From: a bacterium
Lineage (GTDB): Bacteria > Bacillota_A > Clostridia > Lachnospirales > Lachnospiraceae
Assembly (NCBI GenBank): GCA_004562915.1
Contig: SFQZ01000102.1
Span: 1-8,042 of the forward strand
Direction: 5' to 3'
DNA: 8,042 nt
The translations under genes and the position numbers were made by a program. Below, piece after piece: positions 5,636 to 8,042 of this stretch (position 1 is the stretch's first letter; each line of letters begins with the position of its first letter). The notes beneath the pieces are model-generated. The model ran no database searches. It worked only from the letters and a program-made list of their open reading frames with translations, and had not been told where the DNA came from.

Positions 5636-6914
5636 GTTTTTGTCTTATCCTTTCAATTTCATTCAGTACTGTCTGTTTATATTCTGTCTGTAAAGCATAT
5701 GGATCAGAGTAAAGGGTCTCGTTAATCTGAGGTTCATATGGTGCGGACGCATTTTGAAGCTCGTTTTCCATCATGTGCAGTGCGGCTCTTTTGGCAAATA
5801 CAAGACTTTCCAGGAGAGAGTTACTGGCAAGACGGTTTGCTCCGTGAACTCCGTTGCAGCTGGTTTCACCTGCAGCATACAGACGATTCATGGAAGTCAT
5901 GGAATATCTGTTAACTTTGATTCCACCCATGAAATAATGCTGGGCGGGAACAATAGGAATGCATTCTTTTATGGGATCATATCCTTCTTCCAGACAACGA
6001 TAGTAAATATGAGGAAAATGTTGCATGATGGTATCCTTTCCTATGGGACGCATATCAAGCAGAACATAAGGAGTTTGATCTTTTTCCATCTGTTTTCGTA
6101 TCTCTTTTGTGAGAAGATCTCTCGGAAGCAGTTCGTTCACAAAACGCTGTCCGTCTTTATTGTAAAGAAGAGCTCCTTCACCGCGGACAGATTCGGAAAT
6201 CAGGAATTGACGTCCGGGTTTTTGGGTATACAATGTGGTAGGGTGAATCTGAATATAATCCGGGTTCAGAAGTTCCACTCCGTGTTTCAGACAGACGGCC
6301 AGTCCGTCTCCGGTAAGATGAGGAAAATTAGTGGAGTGCTGATAAAGTCCGCCGATCCCGCCACAAGCAAGCAAAGTGCAGTCTGCCTGAATAGGAAAAA
6401 CAGTACCTTTTTGATTCCGCACAATAATTCCGTAACAGGTATTGTCCTGTTCCATTAAATCTACCATGGTTGTATATTCCATCAAAGTAATATTCTCCCG
6501 TTCCTTTACTTTTGCGAGAAGCTTACTTGTGATTTCCTCCCCGGTAATATCTTCGTGGTATAAAATCCGGTTGGTACTGTGAGCACCTTCACGAGTAAAG
6601 CAGAGTTTTCCGTCCTTCTTTTCAAAGTCAACACCGTAGTGAATCAGATCTCGAATGGTGTTCTGAGAGGAACGAATCATAATATCGACAGATTCCAGAT
6701 TATTTTCAAAATGCCCGGCAACCAGCGTATCGTGAAAAAATGAATGATAATCATCTTCATCTTTCAGCATGCAGATACCACCTTGAGCGAGGAAAGAGTC
6801 GCTGCTTTTCAGGTCGGATTTTGTGATGATAAGAATCTGTTTATCACCGGGAAGTGTAAGTGCTGCATAAAGCCCTGCAACTCCACATCCTACAATTACT
6901 ACATCTGTTCTCAT
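5625..6914 (-). CDS. nadB: L-aspartate oxidase, short form
   Basis: The flavoenzyme oxidises L-aspartate to iminoaspartate, the unstable substrate of NadA; anaerobes can use fumarate as acceptor. From the ATG at 6914 it has 429 residues. GCGVAG (9-14) is the FAD-binding loop after the first strand. AQGG (43-46), the HDT area (61-63), REGAHSTNR (108-116), IHPTTL (223-228), ESVRGEGA (241-248), PRDLLTKEI (264-272), HYFMGG (326-331) and AAGETSCNGVHGANRLASNSLLE (347-369) mark the flavin and substrate sites of the fumarate reductase/NadB family. Proteobacterial and Bacillus enzymes are about 530-540 residues. Here most of the C-terminal helical domain is absent, with natural-looking sequence up to the stop. 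An in-frame TTG at 6941 would add nine residues, but AAGGAAG at 6926-6932 fits ATG 6914. Confidence 0.95.
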   Translation of the reverse strand: MRTDVVIVGCGVAGLYAALTLPGDKQILIITKSDLKSSDSFLAQGGICMLKDEDDYHSFFHDTLVAGHFENNLESVDIMIRSSQNTIRDLIHYGVDFEKKDGKLCFTREGAHSTNRILYHEDITGEEITSKLLAKVKERENITLMEYTTMVDLMEQDNTCYGIIVRNQKGTVFPIQADCTLLACGGIGGLYQHSTNFPHLTGDGLAVCLKHGVELLNPDYIQIHPTTLYTQKPGRQFLISESVRGEGALLYNKDGQRFVNELLPRDLLTKEIRKQMEKDQTPYVLLDMRPIGKDTIMQHFPHIYYRCLEEGYDPIKECIPIVPAQHYFMGGIKVNRYSMTSMNRLYAAGETSCNGVHGANRLASNSLLESLVFAKRAALHMMENELQNASAPYEPQINETLYSDPYALQTEYKQTVLNEIERIRQKHEQ

Positions 6915-6925
6915 TTCTTTTTCAA

Positions 6926-6932
6926 CTTCCTT
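6926..6932 (-). promoter_or_regulatory. Ribosome binding site fixing the nadB start
   Basis: Leftward this reads AAGGAAG, eleven bases before ATG 6914 and within the 33-base nadA-nadB gap. It overlaps codons that would be used by the alternative TTG start, making that start unlikely. Confidence 0.6.
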
Positions 6933-6947
6933 ATATATCAAGATTTA

Positions 6948-7850
6948 TTATCCAAGCTCCAGCATTCGCTCCAGGGGAATCGTAGATTCTCTGCAAAGCT
7001 GATCATCCAGAGTGACGACATTGTTTTGATGTTCCAGAACATCCAGAACTTTTTTTAGTGTAATACGTTTCATATCGGGGCAGCACAATGCTTCATCTGC
7101 TATATAAAATTTTTTATCCGGATTTTTTTTCCTGAGTTCATGCATGACACCATTTTCCGTACAGATAATAAAAGAATTGCAGGGACTTTCCGTTGCATAT
7201 CGGATAATACCGGAAGTACTTCCTATATAATCTGCAAGTTTGAGAGTATCCGGTGTACATTCCGGATGGATCAATACTTGTGCTTCGGGATGAGCTTTTT
7301 TTGCTGCCAAAAGAGTATCTGCGGTCAGACCGGCATGAATCGGGCAGCGTCCGTCATTAAAAATAAAGTGCTTTTCTGGAATCTGAGAGGCAACGTATTT
7401 GCCCAAATTTTCGTCAGGCACAAAAAAGATGTGTTTGTTTGGCAGAGCGCTGACGATGTTCAAAGCATTTGCAGATGTAACACATACATCCGAATATTTT
7501 TTCAGTTCCGCAGTGGAATTGATGTAGCAGACCACTGCCAGATCGTCATATTGTTTCCTCAGTTCTTTGATTTTCTCAATATCTGCCATATGAGCCATGG
7601 GACAGTCGGCTTTCGGATCAGGCATAAGGACCATCTTATCCGGGTTAATTATTTTGGCACTTTCCCCCATAAAAGAGACGCCGCAAAGGATGAGAGTATC
7701 GGCAGTTGTCTGAGAGGCTACCTTGCTCAGATAAAAGGAATCTCCGATAAAATCGGCAATATCCTGTACTTCATCCGGGACATAATAATGAGCCAGAATA
7801 ATGGCATTCTGTTTTTCTTTCAAAGACTGAATTCGTTCTTTTACAGTCAT
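6948..7850 (-). CDS. nadA: Quinolinate synthase (4Fe-4S)
   Basis: The 300-residue enzyme condenses iminoaspartate with dihydroxyacetone phosphate to quinolinate. It carries three homologous domains around an oxygen-sensitive [4Fe-4S] cluster. The likely cluster ligands are Cys83 (DCPMA), Cys169 (GRCPIH) and Cys257 (CCPDMKR), spaced as in structurally known short NadA proteins. Other conserved blocks are ILAHYYVPDEVQD (18-30, with substrate-contacting His21 and Tyr23), CGVSFMGESAKI (56-67), CYINS (108-112), VPDENLG (144-150), and HPECTP (195-200). Length is normal for the compact archaeal/Thermotoga/clostridial type. The ATG at 7850 has a perfect AGGAGG seven bases upstream. An upstream in-frame start would add 13 residues lying across that ribosome binding site and up to the promoter, so it is rejected. 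First gene of the nadABC-niaR operon. Confidence 0.97.
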   Translation of the reverse strand: MTVKERIQSLKEKQNAIILAHYYVPDEVQDIADFIGDSFYLSKVASQTTADTLILCGVSFMGESAKIINPDKMVLMPDPKADCPMAHMADIEKIKELRKQYDDLAVVCYINSTAELKKYSDVCVTSANALNIVSALPNKHIFFVPDENLGKYVASQIPEKHFIFNDGRCPIHAGLTADTLLAAKKAHPEAQVLIHPECTPDTLKLADYIGSTSGIIRYATESPCNSFIICTENGVMHELRKKNPDKKFYIADEALCCPDMKRITLKKVLDVLEHQNNVVTLDDQLCRESTIPLERMLELG

Positions 7851-7857
7851 AATAATT

Positions 7858-7863
7858 CCTCCT
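7858..7863 (-). promoter_or_regulatory. Strong ribosome binding site of nadA
   Basis: Leftward this reads AGGAGG, seven bases before ATG 7850. It decides the nadA start. Confidence 0.85.
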
Positions 7864-7875
7864 GAAATATTTTCC

Positions 7876-7890
7876 AGTGCATTATACACT
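7876..7890 (-). promoter_or_regulatory. Dyad across the nadA -10 box, candidate operator
   Basis: On the plus strand AGTGCATTATACACT reads nearly the same on both strands: six of the seven base pairs flanking the central T are symmetric. It contains the whole -10 box. A repressor dimer bound here would block RNA polymerase, so this is one candidate NiaR site. I cannot match it with confidence to a published NiaR consensus. A second candidate is the TGTCTTGTCA stretch overlapping the -35 (7904-7913, read leftward). Confidence 0.3.
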
Positions 7891-7909
7891 TTATATTTAC
7901 AACTGACAA
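7881..7909 (-). promoter_or_regulatory. Sigma-A promoter of the nadABC-niaR operon
   Basis: Leftward, TTGTCA (7904-7909) and a perfect TATAAT (7881-7886) are separated by 17 bp. Transcription should start near 7874, leaving about 24 bases before ATG 7850, too short for a riboswitch. An A/T-rich stretch (about 7917-7935) lies just upstream of the -35 and could act as an UP element. Confidence 0.8.
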
Positions 7910-7953
7910 GACATAAGTAAAAAATAATTGTTTAATTGCATATTCATGTAAAT

Positions 7954-7969
7954 TGTCAAAGTAAATGCA
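7954..7969 (-). repeat. Terminal 16-bp repeat copy 1 (inverted)
   Basis: Leftward this reads TGCATTTACTTTGACA. It differs from copy 3 at one base and from copy 2 at two. It faces the other two copies and forms an inverted repeat with copy 2. Confidence 0.85.
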
Positions 7970-7990
7970 CCCCCTATTTCCGACATCTGT

Positions 7991-8006
7991 TGCGTTTACT
8001 TTGGCA
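7991..8006 (+). repeat. 16-bp repeat copy 2
   Basis: TGCGTTTACTTTGGCA. With three more shared bases on the left (TGT) it matches copy 3 in 18 of 19 positions. The two copies are 27 bp apart, start to start. Confidence 0.85.
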
Positions 8007-8017
8007 ATACATTATGT

Positions 8018-8033
8018 TGCATTTACTTTGGCA
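8018..8033 (+). repeat. 16-bp repeat copy 3
   Basis: TGCATTTACTTTGGCA, direct repeat of copy 2. The 27-bp period puts the two copies about two and a half helical turns apart. Confidence 0.85.
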
Positions 8034-8042
8034 GAAAAACTA

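Larger units (their letters stand above)
7954..8042. mobile_element. Probable end of an insertion sequence, IS21-like, body beyond the window
   Basis: The last ~90 bases start with TGTCAAAGTAAATGCA and hold two further copies of the same 16-bp motif in the opposite orientation. A 5'-TG terminus and several repeated transposase-binding sites inside each end are known traits of the IS21 family. No transposase coding sequence is in the window, so the family call rests on the end structure and on resemblance to motifs remembered from clostridial IS21-like elements. The junction is placed at 7954 by the TG; target duplication cannot be checked. Alternative: an intergenic repeat bound by a host protein. 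Confidence 0.5.

Noticed and set aside
5754..6458. Forward open frame of 234 residues opposite nadB
   Set aside because: It is a shadow of nadB; the composition is Phe/His/Ser/Cys rich and nothing is conserved.
7140..7865. Forward open frame of 241 residues opposite nadA
   Set aside because: It is a shadow of nadA, Cys/Phe/Arg rich, and runs into the nadA ribosome binding site.
7851..7874. Riboswitch (for example NAD-sensing) upstream of nadA
   Set aside because: The predicted leader is only about 24 bases and is mostly ribosome binding site. Protein repression by NiaR is the simpler explanation.
7954..8033. CRISPR array
   Set aside because: The repeats are only 16-19 bp, one is inverted, spacers are unequal (21 and 11 bases) and no cas gene is present.

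Overview
The window looks like a chromosomal segment of a Gram-positive Clostridia species, most likely a gut-type member of the Lachnospiraceae. This is inferred from the moderate base composition, the AGGAGG-type ribosome binding sites, the HelD and NiaR families (both typical of Firmicutes), and the wording of the protein sequences. No species can be named from the sequence alone.

Layout. The left half is read rightward. Positions 1-1647 are the C-terminal part of a HelD-type RNA polymerase recycling ATPase that enters from outside the window. A 123-base gap with a candidate promoter follows. Then comes a compact four-gene cluster: a maltose/galactoside-type O-acetyltransferase (1771-2391), a 47-residue unrecognised small ORF (2391-2534), a short-chain dehydrogenase with an extra N-terminal segment (2537-3427), and a GNAT acetyltransferase of the phosphinothricin-acetyltransferase-like group (3412-3993). 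These genes overlap or nearly touch, and the cluster ends at a strong hairpin terminator (about 4010-4055).

The right half is read leftward and is the de novo NAD operon nadA-nadB-nadC followed by its regulator niaR. NadB oxidises L-aspartate to iminoaspartate. NadA condenses that with dihydroxyacetone phosphate to quinolinate. NadC converts quinolinate to nicotinate mononucleotide. NiaR is the nicotinate-responsive repressor that normally controls these genes. A consensus-like promoter (TTGTCA, 17 bp, TATAAT) and an AGGAGG site precede nadA, and niaR may also have its own promoter. The two halves converge on the terminator near 4030.

The right edge (7954-8042) carries three copies of a 16-bp motif, TGCRTTTACTTTGRCA, one inverted relative to the other two. 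They look like the multiple terminal repeats of an insertion sequence, probably of the IS21 type, whose body would lie beyond the window.

Most of the window is ordinary metabolism. I see no convincing new defence or mobile system. The points most worth a second look are the N-terminal extension and missing catalytic Asn of the dehydrogenase, the coupled small ORF before it, and the transposon end just upstream of the NAD promoter.
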